Positions 10,960 through 22,514 of a stretch of DNA of 64,000 nt are shown here, one piece after another. The translations under genes and the position numbers were made by a program. The stretch is from Telmatactis stephensoni (taxonomy: Eukaryota > Cnidaria > Anthozoa > Actiniaria > Isophelliidae). Below the pieces are notes generated by a model. The model searched no databases and was not told the origin of the DNA. It worked only from the letters and a program-made list of their open reading frames with translations. The stretch lies in contig JALIZF010001364.1 of the NCBI GenBank assembly GCA_029948255.1, positions 62,001 through 126,000 of the forward strand, read 5' to 3'. Numbering within the stretch: position 1 is the first letter of the stretch; each line of letters begins with the position of its first letter.

Positions 10960-13439
10960 ATAAATAAATGAATATGTAAATGATCAATGAATGAATATAT
11001 AAACCTCAAACAGATAAATATCCCCAGTTCGTCGGGGTTTTACTATTGTGAGCTAGACCGCAACGCATTCGAGTTAATTTGGTATCGATAAATAACGACA
11101 AGGAGCAAGGATGGCACAGTTGGTTAGTGCGCGGTCTTCGGTGCAAGAGGTCCAGAGTTCGATACCCGGATCTCAGCTTGTTGTCTCTTCTGTTAGTGCA
11201 GGTGGGAATCGAACGCAGCACAAAACTCAACGGCCTCAAACTAAGTAAATACGCCTCAATCCCCAAAATAAACTAGCCCGAAGTGTTCAGTAACTATTAA
11301 TCGTTATTTCTAACAAACTTTCGAAGAATCGATTAGACAATTTAAGGAAATTAAACTCATACTATTCAACTACCAAACAAACGGTTGAATTACAACACAG
11401 GATCCCAAACCCACTAAACGGAATTTTACCCAATTGACAAACGCTGAGGATGGTAAGTCTGTGGTTTCTGTAATCGAGAGAAACTTTGGGTAAGCTTACC
11501 AACTCCAACTTCCTTATTTTTGTCCACTTTTTACAGATCCTCATTTTCCTTTCCAACTGCCCTTATTCGTAATTCTTCTTTCCTAGACCAATATTTTGAG
11601 GGCATTTCTTACTCCCTCCTTCTTTTTAGAGCAATTCCTCCGTACGTCCTCCTAGACATTTTCTCTTCTTGCTTTATAGCAGGTGTTTGAGCATAATATT
11701 AAACAAGACTTGCAAAGCAAAAACGTTCAGAACAGTTTACATTGTGCATGTAAATAAAATGTCTTTTCAGAGACCGTATCCACCTCGTATTGGGTTTTTG
11801 AGAACTGGACACTTTGGATGGAGCGCACAAAATAGTTTTGATGAGGTGAAAGCTTTTCTCGACCAAAACCGGCTTTTATTAATAGTATTGTCCTCGTGAT
11901 CAAACTGAAATTCATAGACTTTAGTCGGCTAATTGAAATGCTTTGCATATCTACTTCTAATACATCTCAAAACATAGGTTTAATTAACATGTTATTAACT
12001 AAGTAATAATTGTCAAACAAGACTTCATTCGAACAAAGGCTGACTTCATGAAGAAGAGTTAAGTATTTGGAACCCGTGACAACAAAAACCATCCTCAGCA
12101 ACTTCATCGAAACTTCAATAGACCACTTTACGAGTCACGTCGTTCAACCTCGACACCGCGTGTAATATATTCTTTAGAAATTGACGACATCCCGTAGAAT
12201 TTTGAGCGACGAGAACCGTCTTAACTTTACTGATCATGAATTAATCCTTGCACACCCGATCAGTGATTCATCACTCGGGAGATGTTAGGGTAAAGACTTA
12301 CTATCAATAGGCGTCACACCAGAAACACATGTGTTTCTGGTCACACTTTATATGTCAATCACAAAAATTTATGCAAGGGCTCTATAAATGCCAGAAATGG
12401 AAAGAGCATGTCAAACGTAGTTATCACTGAAAGTTTCAGAAAAATATCTTAAAAATTGAAAAACTGGTGAATCTTAGAAGCACTAGCATTTTTTTAATTA
12501 CAAAGAATATATGGGTATTTTTCCCTAGGGGCAGTTTGAAAAACACCATGCATTCTTTGTAAAAAAGTCAATGCTTTCAAAATTCACCATCGCGTCACTT
12601 TTTAAGATGATAATCCAAAATTTTCAGAGATTACTAAAGGCGGTGTTACACGAGACGATTTTTAACGACGATTTTCAGCGCAACGGCGTTGCGTTAAAAA
12701 TCTTTCTCGTGTAACATGGCACTTGGAACGATTTTCCTTGCAATTTTCGCTTCGGCAACGCGTTGCGAGTGTTTGAATCCAAGTCAGAAACTCGCAACGC
12801 AAAATATTGCAAGTTGTTGCAACGTTGCGCGGAAAATCGTCGTTAAAAATCGTCTCGTGTAACACCGCCTTAAGTTTGACAAGCTCTTTCCGCCATTTCT
12901 GATATTTATAGGGCCCGAACATTAATTTTTGTGATTGACATATAAAGGGTGACGCCTATTGATAGTAAGTAACACGTGCACGCAGATCTTTTTTAAACAA
13001 CGACAAGTTGAAAAAAGGTAGCTTTCGTTTAATTCGATTTCCTGAAGATTCGGATCACTCTTGATGTCGTTTGAAACACAAATAACGATTTGTAAAGTCG
13101 TACGGTGGAGCGTTTAAACAATACACAAGTGTTTTATACAGTTTTCCAAGAGAATTCAAGTTCTGATTACTCGGAAGTTGATGCATGTAAGTGTGTATTG
13201 AGTGGTCACAAGTAGTGTTACATTCAAACAATCTGCAAGTCAAAACTTGGGTCGACTTGTGTTCCGATGTGGAATTAAAAGAACGCCCTTACGAGCACAA
13301 AGAAGGTCCAAGGGGTTACATAAAACCGGGCAGCCTTCTAGCATACCTTACTATGTTGAGTTATAAGTCCATCCCTGTATACAGCAATACTTGATTGATC
13401 ACAGGCGCCAAGAAAGAAGAAACATAGAAACAGGAACAT
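9953..13439 (-). CDS. PDGF/VEGF-like growth factor, copy 2 (3 exons)
   Basis: Paralogue of the 1129-3177 gene. Exons: 13439-13347 (signal peptide, MFLFLCFFFLGACDQ), 10600-10540 and 10365-9953. They sum to 567 nt, 188 codons plus stop, with agreeing phases. The knot exon keeps CKAYPT, LLRCKGDC, CACRC and the Cys-rich tail NQCNCVC. Its first exon differs from copy 1: one 31-codon exon replaces three, removing the acidic propeptide. Even so, the donor and the intron just after it (GTATGCTAGAAGGCTGCCCG) match copy 1 after its exon 3. Intron 1 is 2.7 kb and contains a microsatellite block, a SINE and nested MITEs. Likely secreted. Divergence between the copies is concentrated in linkers rather than cysteines, which suggests both remain functional (inference). 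Confidence 0.7.
10607..10990. repeat. Compound microsatellite: CAGT, AACC, AAAT, AAAC, GATA
   Basis: Successive pure blocks of tetranucleotides: (CAGT)n 10621-10703, (AACC)n about 10711-10750, (AAAT)n about 10777-10925 interrupted by AAAC units near 10840, then (GATA)n about 10928-10957. It lies in intron 1 of growth-factor copy 2. Long Tyr/Leu/Ile/Phe or Ser/Gln/Val open frames here are period artefacts. Confidence 0.96.
11098..11180 (+). mobile_element. tRNA-derived SINE head (copy 1)
   Basis: Pol III internal promoter: A-box-like TGGCACAGTTGGTTAGTG and B-box-like GAGTTCGATACC about 35 bp apart. The first ~60 bp match the element at 29005-29257. Sequence beyond about 11170 differs from that copy, so this is either a different SINE subfamily or a truncated copy. 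It sits in intron 1 of growth-factor copy 2. Confidence 0.7.
12296..12970. mobile_element. Foldback MITE containing a nested Harbinger-type MITE
   Basis: Outer arms 12296-12420 and 12873-12970 are inverted copies (ACTTACTATCAATAGGCGTC start; shared tatgtcaatcacaaaaatt and ggaaagagc). A 24-bp perfect palindrome around acacatgtgt lies at 12318-12341 in the left arm only. The ggaaagagca...tcaaa inner motif is shared with the element at 15829-16087, suggesting one family. The TAA-flanked element at 12638-12870 is nested inside. Confidence 0.68.
12638..12870. mobile_element. PIF/Harbinger-type MITE, TAA flanked
   Basis: Inverted termini of about 40 bp beginning AGGCGGTGTTACACGAGACG, flanked by TAA on both sides (12635-12637, 12871-12873). 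Length 233 bp, no reading frame. A 3-bp TAA/TTA duplication is the signature of PIF/Harbinger transposases. Confidence 0.82.
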
Positions 13440-15828
13440 CTTGATTGGAATACTGAGTCACAAAAGACTGTCTCTCAACGTACTCGTACGGAGTTTATAT
13501 CCATAGAAAAATGATAAAAGCAGGTGCCTTTTTATTAAATCGATGGGAAGAATTGCACATAGGACAACAAACGTGCTGTAATAACTCAATTATGGCGCTG
13601 TTATTATGAGGCTTTTCTTTGACAGGATATCTCATTAAATTGAACCATTAATTGTCAGTTCCAACAACTTAATTCCTGGTTCTACAATTCAGTTAGTTAC
13701 AATTCACATTCGAATTAAAGTTGAAGAAGTTTAGGAAGTTAAGCAACAAAATTGTTCGTGACTTGACTTAATTCAACGCTTTATGCAACGACATGTTCTC
13801 ATCCACTGATTTTTTTATTTGTCCTTTTAGCGGGAATCAAGGCAAAGCATTGTTTCGGGTTTCTTTATAGATCGCTGTTGATCACTATAGCTACATCACT
13901 TTTTTGTCATTGTGGCGCAATGAGGCCCAGTCCATACGGCGCATTTTTCATGTACTTAATAGTCCAGTTTTCAATATTACTAGAGACCGCTGAGCTTCCT
14001 GACAAAAGGCGCATTTATGCAGCCTTAGCCTCCTTTTCAAGAAAACCCATGGGAATAAACTCGAATGTTGTGTTGTTCTTTATCAACAATTTCTGCATTG
14101 CTCTCACTGGAATTTTTTAAGATTTTAAAAAACAAAACTTCTTTTTCGCCATTGTTTTCAGAATTTCTTCTGCTAGTACTGCATGGTCTTCTGTTCATTC
14201 ATACACAAAATACTGTAGTGAAAATTTATACAGAAAAGTATTAGAACGAATTATTGTAAATTTACCTTCACATAATTTATTTACACTCCGTCGTTTGGGA
14301 AAGTGTCTCACTCATGCAGGGACCTCAGAAGTACATCTAGTAATTTCTATTTTAAGAATGAGTTTATCTTCTATGTTTATAGCTATTCTCAATTAACGTT
14401 GTCGCTGAAAAAAGCCTAAAGACTAAAACCTTTCAACTGTCTTTTGTTTGCTAACAAACTTCGCTGTAGGCTTTCTAAGAAATTAAGGAATATGTGTCCA
14501 ATAGAATTTGCAAACATACGGTGATAAAATTTTTTATGAATTTTTCAAAGCTTTAGGCCTTAGGCTTTTTTCAGCGACAACGTTAATTGAATTAGCCATA
14601 TACATATACATTATTTGAAACTGAACATATACCAGAAAATCCGTCTTCATTTCTTTATTTCTTTTTTTATCCTTCCTTGCCTTTAATTCACAAAACGTAA
14701 TGACTTTTTGATTGCACAGGCAATGCGATTTTTTGACACCACCAACGTTACAATTTCGTGCACCATTTTAATTGTTTATGAAAACCAGTCCTTCATGTCA
14801 CGCCACCTTTATTGCCAGCACTTGCTGCCAGCATTTGTCCCTCGTTTAGCTACCACGTTGGTGATTTCAAAAAATCGCGTCCTTTGAGCAAGCTCGTGTC
14901 GCCGCGGCTTTATCCCTAGCTACACTATAATTGTAGCTATAATTGTAGCTTAGCTCGATTTTTAAAACTTTAACCATTTTCCGCTATTCGGAAAACCCTC
15001 AGCACACTCTAGTTGTTAGTATCTTCCCAGGGAATAACAGAAAATCAACAAATGAATAAAAGATTTATTAACCCTAGTGCTGTAATCCTCGGCAACAATA
15101 ATAAGTCTTATTTTCACATTGGTTCGGTTTTCTTTGTTCTTCGCAGTTAAATATATGGCATAACCCCTGCTAGAACAAAGAGCTAATTTCAATACAAGGG
15201 GATATATACCTATTTCAATAAACGTTGTCGGCAAAAGCCTACGCGACTCAAAACTATAAAAGCTATAAAACCACACAAATATCCACACCATAATTCAACT
15301 TCAGCTTGCCATGACCTAACACATCAAAGAGCTTCATTTGCTGATGCTAAAATCAATACCAAAACGCGAAAAAGAGCTAGTAAAATTTTGCAACTACCCA
15401 TACTCCTTTTCGGTCTAGTCATACGACGTTCAACCTTTTTTGAAATAAATACTATATATATATACTACTAAGGTTGTCCTTGGTTTTGGTGCATACTGCA
15501 TAGTGAATTGACTGCATACCAAGACTGAAATGTATTATGGACAATTTGTAATTGGGTAACAAAAGGCTTTACTAATGTTGATTCTCTGTTTCCTCTCAGG
15601 TTGAATCTAAGTAGACTTTTTCCGCAACTGAAGGCATTTTGGGGTAGAGGCTGGTAACATAACTATTCTAAACTAATTTTTCATGCTGAATGCGAATATG
15701 ACTGTTACCAAGACGTATATTCTGCAATCTTATGCGTGTAAATGACGTATTTTGTGAATTGCTACAGTCATTTCATATACTAACGGCTTTTTCATGTAAT
15801 TTCAAAAGTTCCCAAAGTTAAAAACAAT
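13440..15828. other. Intergenic DNA between growth-factor copy 2 and FAXC-like gene
   Basis: Presumed upstream flank of the minus-strand growth-factor gene, then AT-rich DNA. The only identifiable structure is the MITE at 14389-14590 and a partial relative near 15205-15250 (ttcaataaacgttgtcggcaaaagcct). Open frames at 13878-14120 and 15016-15291 show no recognisable domain. Confidence 0.4.
14389..14590. mobile_element. Small MITE with 30-bp inverted termini
   Basis: Begins TCAATTAACGTTGTCGCTGA, continues AAAAAAGCCTAA, and ends in the complement. Length 202 bp, no coding frame. A truncated relative lies at about 15205-15250. Confidence 0.75.
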
Positions 15829-16087
15829 GACCATAGCTGGAAAGAGCACATCAAAATCAGTAAAACTGTGAAGTTTGAAGGATATAAGTTGAAAAATCAA
15901 GGAGATACGAATTTTCAAAAATCGAAATTTGTTTTTTAGGCAAGAGATGCCTACCATATGCCTACCAGCAAAGGTTTTCTTTACAAAGTCACACTTTTCA
16001 AAAATTCATATTCTCGCGAGTTTTGGATTTAATTCCTTCAAACTTCACTGTCTTGCTAATTTTAACACGCTCTTTCCAGCTATAGTA
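15829..16087. mobile_element. Foldback MITE just upstream of FAXC-like gene
   Basis: The arm containing ATAGCTGGAAAGAGC and gtgaagtttgaagga recurs inverted at the right end (ccttcaaacttcac, gctctttccagctat). The gaaagagc motif and spacing resemble the outer element at 12296-12970. It ends about 130 bp before the FAXC-like start codon, so it could contribute promoter sequence. Confidence 0.62.
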
Positions 16088-16219
16088 ATTCTTTTTCTGT
16101 TTTACGAATTTAAAAATACCTGATAAAAGCTCATTCTGTGGCAGAGTAGTATCAACCTAACGGTCTTCCTGTGCTCAACCTAAAAGTTTTGTTGGGTTTC
16201 CTGTGTTGTTGTAAAGAAC

Positions 16220-19200
16220 ATGGCGGCATCCAGGGCTTGTAGTGTGTTCTCACGTAAAACTCTATTTAATACAATTTACCGACCAAATCACATTCTTAAA
16301 TGTACAAAATCGAGTAGATTTGACCCTCATGAATGTGTTATAGTCCGTCAACCCGCTGTTGCTACTACAGTTCCTTCTGTATCGCCGTTCCCGTTAAAGC
16401 TTGAAACATACTTGAGGTTGGCCAGTATTCCGTACAAAAATCGTTTTGGAGGTGCCATGTCTACCAAGGGCAAGATCCCATGGATCCAGTACCAAAATGA
16501 TGTAATTTCTGATTCTAACTTCTGCATAAAGTACTTAAATGAAAAGTTTTCTGTGAATTTAGATGCAAAACTTAGTGTAGCTGACAAGGGCATTGCTCGC
16601 AGCGTGTTGACGATGCTGGAGGAAAATACGTACTGGTGAGCATTAACAAAGTTGTGATATATACGTTGTCAAAACAACAGACATTTAGACTTATTGGTTG
16701 ACCACTACACGTCCTTGGCTACCCTTGGCAAAAGGGGGAGAGGATGGGAGGAGGAAAGGGATAAACTGAAGACAACAAGGCTAGGGCATTTTGACCTCCA
16801 TAAATTATTTCCAAATGCCAAAACTAATCCATACCACTTAGGTATTTTCTCATGTATTATCAAACTCATTAATAATTCATTAGAAAACACAATGGAAATC
16901 ACTACCGGAACGTAGATCTTTATATCGGATAAAGATTTTTGTTCATTTGCATAAACTTGAAGTTGGATTTTCTAAGCCAAAAGTAGTCAAACTTGGAAAA
17001 TTCTGGTCCAATATGATAATTGACAACTAGACGTTTGATAAGTAATATAAAGAACTCGAGAGCGTGTTATATCGGGTCTAAAGATCCTCGCCTTCGGCTC
17101 GGATCTTTATCCACCGATATAACACGCTCTCTCATTCTTTATACATTACTTACGGGCTGATATTTTACAAGTCATGTATGTATTTTGCCGTGCCTTTAGG
17201 CAAGGCAAAATACGAGCGATGAGTAAAATGTCAGCCAGTAATACAAAAGAAAATATCTAATAAAGGATTTATTATACAATTGCTTTTTCACTTTGCTTTT
17301 AAAAGTATTTTTATTATCGAAACAGTCATTTTTGCAAACAAGGGTGCGTGCACTTCAAACTAGTTCAGTGGAGCCTTGACGACATACAGGGCTGAATAGG
17401 CAAACCAGATGTCTAAACAGTCCTTTTTGCAAACCAGCACATGTGGGGAAAAAAGAAACCGGTTTGAAGCCTTGATGTCATACAGGGCCGAATACACAAA
17501 CCAGATTTCTAGAGGGCATTATCGTCCCTTATTATATGATTGAGTCGGGTTTCTTTGTTATTCATAGCACTTTATATCGCTTATTTCACGATCATTATGA
17601 ATTCAAGGGTTTTATATGGATCTTTCCCGGGATGTATCTGTATACATCCCTTGAATTTATAATTCCCGGGGTTTATACAGATACATCCCTTGAATTTATA
17701 ATTTTGTCCCATACTTTCTTAGACCATCTATGTGTTGATCGAGACTTACAAATTTTCTTAGAAAGATACTAAGTAGCGATTACTGGTGAAAAAAAAGTCT
17801 GATTAACGACTGGGATTCGAACCCGAGACCTTCTGCACTCCTTTACCCTCCTTTAACCACTATACTACTGAGCTAACTGATGAAATTTCTTTAACAAAAA
17901 AACGTTTTGTGTATTATCATGAAGTTCGTTAGTATTGCCCTGAATAGAATTGAAAAGCAATTCTTTAGGGTTTCCTTCTGTAAATTCAGTAACAATGATC
18001 TAATCAGTGATTGTGTTTTTGAATGGTTTTTGTGTGAAACCCTCCTCAATCACATAATAAGGCAGATAAATACCTCGAAGCTCGGCTTTTATCCATATAC
18101 ATCCCTCGGGCCTACGGCCCTCGGGATGTATATGGCTAAAAGCCTCGCTTCTCGGTATTTATCCCTTCCATATTGGCCCTCAAATGATACCTTATTGGTA
18201 AATTTATGTCATAGTTGTATAATAGTTCTTATTGCCTCATTGTTATTCATTTGTAAGTAATGAGGCCATTAAGCATTTAGCATCATCTAAAATTACTAAT
18301 TTACAAGTTGACTCCATGCATATTTGCAATCTTATTTTAAACAGTGCAAGTGAGCTGTCTCACTTACATGTTGTTTGAGGAAAGCTATGTGATAGATTGT
18401 AATTCTCTTAACTGTGTGAAATTCAAAGGTTGGATATGTCCTGATCTCGTCCTGTGAATGTATATCCCAGTATCAAGTTGAAGTAGTATCAAATTTTGGT
18501 AACTTTGGTAACTTTTTGAAATTTTGGTAAAGATTTTAGAGAAAAGAGATATATTGTAGAGCTCCCTACAAGATCTTTCTGATGGCAGAAATTGAGATGT
18601 GCCTAATGTTTGTTTTATGAGTTTAAATTTGTTTAAGGCAACTCAATAGAAATTCAGGAGGCATTTGGTCTTGACCAACTTTTGGTCACAACTTTTTAGA
18701 GTGCTGTCATGTTCAATTTCAATTAATAGTCTTTTAAGAACTTTTACTCCAATTATCCTGCTACATATTGGCCTTAAGTGACTTTGGAGCAATTTCAACA
18801 AAACCCAACTCCACTGTTTAGAAATGAACCACTCTAAATCAAAATTTTGTTGGTATAAATGGATGAAACACAGGGAATCAAACTGACAATGAATCAAACT
18901 TTAGGCTAGGTGAGCTTCACAAAAATCGTCAGAGTAGAAATGCAAGGATGATTGGCTGCCAAAAGTGTACCCTAAAAGTGCTCTAAAATCGTCATGAATC
19001 TTAAGGCACCCTTTGCACTCTGAGAATAACAACCACGAACCTCAAATGACAATAAAAAGGTGACTTAATGTCCTCCTAATAAAAGTGTAAAACTGATTGC
19101 CCACAGGACAAGCCGTTAAAGAATATAAGCAATGTTTATAATGTTTATAAAACACTGAAAATGGTCAAAAATCTTGGATGGCCTTTAGCGGTAATGCTAG

Positions 19201-20263
19201 AATTGGAAACATTCTGTAGCAAAGCTGCTGTTTTAAAGTTAGAAATGATAAATTCAAGGTTCCATTAAATGACTACTGATTTTTGTTTTTTGTACACAAC
19301 ATAGATCAGGGGAAATATATTTTACAAAGTATGATATGATGCACAAACGCTTGAAACCAGATTTCTTGCACTTTTGTTTTGAATGCAAATGAGCTGCAAT
19401 TCAAGAATTCACACCTTTGTCAGGGGAGTGGGCATAGTCTTGGGAGATGAGGTGGCCGTGTTTATGAAAGCATCACTGAATAGGCTTTAGAAAATTAAGA
19501 GGTCTCTAATTGGATTAGTTTTGGCTTTTGAAAATGGTTTAGGGTACTAGTCATGACTAGTCAAATGACTAAGTGCTTCCTTCTTCCCTTCCCCCTTCCC
19601 TCCCCCCTTTTGCCCGGGTCCTGATAATATCCACTACCATTAGATGAAGCTTGTCATACAAAGAATAAAGTGAGTTAGTACAATGTGTTTTGTTGTACTT
19701 GTCATCTGTGTTCTTTATTGTTTTACTGTTATATAGTTTATTATTCTAACTTATGGATACAAAAACTACAGTTGGTTAAGTTTTTCCTCATTTCTAGTAA
19801 CCATTAATTTTATTATTGTGATTGTAATAGGGCAATGGTCTACTACCGCTGGATTGAGAATAATCATTCAACTGTAGATTTTCTTTTCCCAACTGCTTCT
19901 GTACTAAAGAAAAGACTAATAGCCTATGCTGGTCATAGAAGGGTTAAAGGCTATCTACATGGTCATGGCTTGGGAAGGCATTCTAGAGAGGAAATATACT
20001 ACATCGCATCACGTGACCTAGAGGCTATTGCTGGTGTGTTAGGAGACAAGCCCTTCTTGTTAGCAGATGAACCAACACTTGTTGATGCTTGTGCATTTGG
20101 GTTCCTTGCTAACTTTGTATGGCATGATGTAAAGTCTCCTTTAAACGCTGTGATTTTTGAGAACTTTGAGAACATCATTCTATATTGTAATCGTATGAAG
20201 GATCTTGTATGGCCTGATTGGAATCAGGAAATAGAGTTACGAAAACGATTAGCACATAGGTAG
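16220..20263 (+). CDS. Failed axon connections (FAXC)-like protein, 2 exons
   Basis: Member of the FAXC/metaxin-like glutathione S-transferase-fold family; Drosophila fax acts in axon guidance, biochemical activity unproven. Exon 1 is 16220-16635 and exon 2 is 19831-20263, joined in phase 2 through TACTG|gtgagc and aatag|GGCAATG; 282 codons plus stop. The start has a strong context (AACATGGCG). N-terminal thioredoxin-like half: SPFPLKLETYLRLASIPYKN, the KGKIPWI turn and the SNFCIKYLNEKF helix. C-terminal helical half: LEENTYW/AMVYYRW across the splice, LHGHGLGRHSREEIY, GDKPFLLADEPTLVDA and VWPDWNQE near the end. These match the family in order and spacing. The protein is shorter than the ~400-residue vertebrate form at both ends. 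The 3.2-kb intron carries two long hairpins and a tRNA-like sequence. Confident in family, not in cellular role. Confidence 0.9.
17041..17150. repeat. Long hairpin in FAXC intron
   Basis: Arms of about 45 bp (agtaatataaagaac... ...ttctttatacattact) with apex CTCGCCTTCGGCTCG. Same stem and apex as 1694-1791 in inverted orientation, so a small dispersed foldback family. Confidence 0.78.
17803..17882 (-). mobile_element. tRNA-like sequence (SINE head or tRNA pseudogene)
   Basis: Read on the minus strand it shows an A box (TAGCTCAGTAGTATAGTGG) and a perfect B box (GGTTCGAATCC) 35 bp apart. The acceptor stem does not pair and no anticodon arm folds convincingly, so it is not called a functional tRNA. 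It lies inside the FAXC-like intron. Confidence 0.6.
18065..18163. repeat. Long hairpin in FAXC intron, GGCCTACGGCC apex
   Basis: Arms of about 45 bp (gataaatacctcgaagctcg... with complement) meet at TCGGGCCTACGGCCCTCGG. The gggatgtata phrase also appears in a short repeat at 17630-17700, where tacatcccttgaatttataa occurs twice. Confidence 0.75.
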
Positions 20264-20478
20264 CTCAATGTAGCATCAAACTGCCAATTGTAACAATTGC
20301 AGTTAGAAAGGTAGTTGTCTTGGGAAGATGGCTGTGAAGGAATACTGTGTATTTAGTGTTAGCTAATATTTTATACTGTTATGTGGCATTTTTATGACTA
20401 ACTCCCTTTGTATTGTGGACAAATTTGAGTCACCGTAGAGAATGTTTGTAAAACAAAATCGTTTGAATTGAAAGAAAT
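20264..20478 (+). other. Presumed 3' UTR of the FAXC-like gene
   Basis: AT-rich sequence between the FAXC-like stop codon and the foldback element. No perfect AATAAA was found, so the polyadenylation site is not located. Confidence 0.35.
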
Positions 20479-20486
20479 ATACTGTA

Positions 20487-22506
20487 GGTATCAGGTTAAG
20501 TCGCCCGATGACCAAGTCGCCCGAGACAAGGTCGCCCGAGAATTGACCTGCTCGCCCGAGAGATATAAGTGAGGTCGCCCGAGATAGAAATATCGTCTAG
20601 TTTGGTTTTTTTTTTTTTTTTTCTACATCCTAGATAAACTCATCTATATTACTAGAGTTATTATTTCTGCTTTCGGGAAAGTTTCTTGACGAAAGTAGAG
20701 CGAAAACAGAGTTCGAACCTTCGATCGCCGAACGGACTTAGACTCCTTGCTCGGCAATAATAATCCGCTTTACCATTCTGTTTGACCTAAAACTGTCGTA
20801 AATCTACGTGCTATTGTTGATAGAATCCTAAATAAATTCATCTTTATTGCTACTTTTGCTCTGCAAAAGTTTTCTCGACGAAAATCTGTCAACGTAGTGC
20901 GAGAGTTTGAACCAACGCTGTCGCCGAAGGAATTATCAGTCCTTATTTGATACTCCGTTAGTTTTACCGTTCTGATTTACCTAAAACTGTCTGCAATCTA
21001 TGTGTTATTGGAGATGGAATCCTAAATAAACTCATCTTCTTTACGGTTATCATTACTTTTGCTCTACCGGCAAAAGTTTTCTCGGCGAAAATCTGTCAAC
21101 AAAGTGGGAGTTTGAACCAACGCTGTCGTCGAACGAGTTAGACTTCTTGTTCGGCTATAATAGCCCGTTAGCTTTACCATTCTGATTGACTAAAATCTTT
21201 TAAAACTATTTATTTTTGCAACTACCATAAATTGCTGAAGTGTTTCATTGACGTATTAAAGTTAGTAATTCCGAAATCTTTGTTTACACTCAACGGGATC
21301 AACCCGGCCGGGATCAAAATGGCTGAAAATCAATTTTTAAGATTTTTAGGCGTCACTTGCCAACAACGATCCTTACTTTCAAAACTCTGATTGTTGACTT
21401 CCCTCATATTATATGGTTTATGAAAACCCCAAACAAACTTGTATTTTTTTTAAGTATGAAACAAAAAGGACAACATTTAACCCGATTGCGCGTAAATCTG
21501 AACAACAAGAACTCAGTGGATTAGAAGTAAGTTGCCAACAAAACAATAATAGATCTATAAACTGCACAATTTACTCCATACTGAATTTTCTTAGTAGATT
21601 TTTCACATTATAGCTGTTTATAAAATATGAACTTTTTTAAAATTGCTTTCTCCCAAGATCCTGAAACAGTTTGGGTAAGTATTTGTCGAAGCCGGAAAGA
21701 AATACCAATGTGTGCTCTCGGGCGAGTTCTCCTGAATGTGAAGTCGCCCGATATCTTAACTTTCTTTTAAATCGCACATTATTGATTAAACTCTTTAATA
21801 CATTTTTATAATTGTACTTAAGAAATGAAGTCGTTTTGAGCTTCAACTCTGTGTGTCGTTTGTTTCCAGTCTCCTCCCTTTCGCGAAGAATTCAAAATGG
21901 CGCCCGGCATCTGAGAACATCGTGGATGCATGGCTTTTAATACTGAGTGTAGTTAGAATTTAGCGAAAATTATATAATCTACAATGACGCAGCACTGTTT
22001 GACAGATTTTGGTCAATCGGAATGTAAGCTAACGGGCTATTATAGCCGAACAAGAATTCTAACTCGTTCGACGACAGCGTTCGGGTTCAAACTCCCACTT
22101 TGTTGACAGATTCGTCGAGAAAACTTTTGCAGAGCAAAAGTAGCAATAAAGATGAATTTATTTAGGATTCTATCAACAATAGCACGTAGATTTACGACAG
22201 TTTTAGGTCAAACAGAATGGTAAAGCGGATTATTATTGCCGAGCAAGGAGTCTAAGTCCGTTCGGCGATCGAAGGTTCGAACTCTGTTTTCGCTCTACTT
22301 TCGTCAAGAAACTTTCCCGAAAGCAGAAATAATAACTCTAGTAATATAGATGAGTTTATCTAGGATGTAGAAAAATAAAAAAAAATACCAAACTAGACGA
22401 TATTTCTATCTCGGGCGACCTCACTTATATCTCTCGGGCGAGCAGGTCAATTCTCGGGCGACCTTGTCTCGGGCGACTTGGTCATCGGGCGACTTAACCG
22501 TAAACC
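20487..22506. mobile_element. 2-kb foldback transposon with 8-bp target duplication and tRNA-like modules
   Basis: Flanked by the exact 8-bp duplication ATACTGTA (20479-20486, 22507-22514). Termini are GGTATCAGGTTAAGTCG (left) and its diverged complement. The left arm (to about 21200) pairs with the right arm (from about 21985), almost perfectly over the outer ~390 bp. Five GTCGCCCGA/CTCGCCCGA-type 9-mers cluster in the first 100 bp of each arm and two more lie near 21718-21750; they look like transposase-binding subterminal repeats. Inside the arms are repeated ~200-bp units, three in the left arm and two in the right. Each resembles a tRNA promoter: A-box-like TGGTAAAGCGG and B-box-like GGTTCGAACTC. 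No transposase frame. The 8-bp duplication fits hAT or P-type elements. Confidence 0.82.
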
Positions 22507-22514
22507 ATACTGTA

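Noticed and set aside
10709..11009. Tyr/Leu/Ile/Phe-rich frames resembling membrane segments
   Set aside because: Translations of the AAAT/AAAC/GATA microsatellite, not a gene.
17803..17882. Functional tRNA gene
   Set aside because: A and B boxes are good but the acceptor and anticodon stems do not pair, so a SINE head or pseudogene is more likely.
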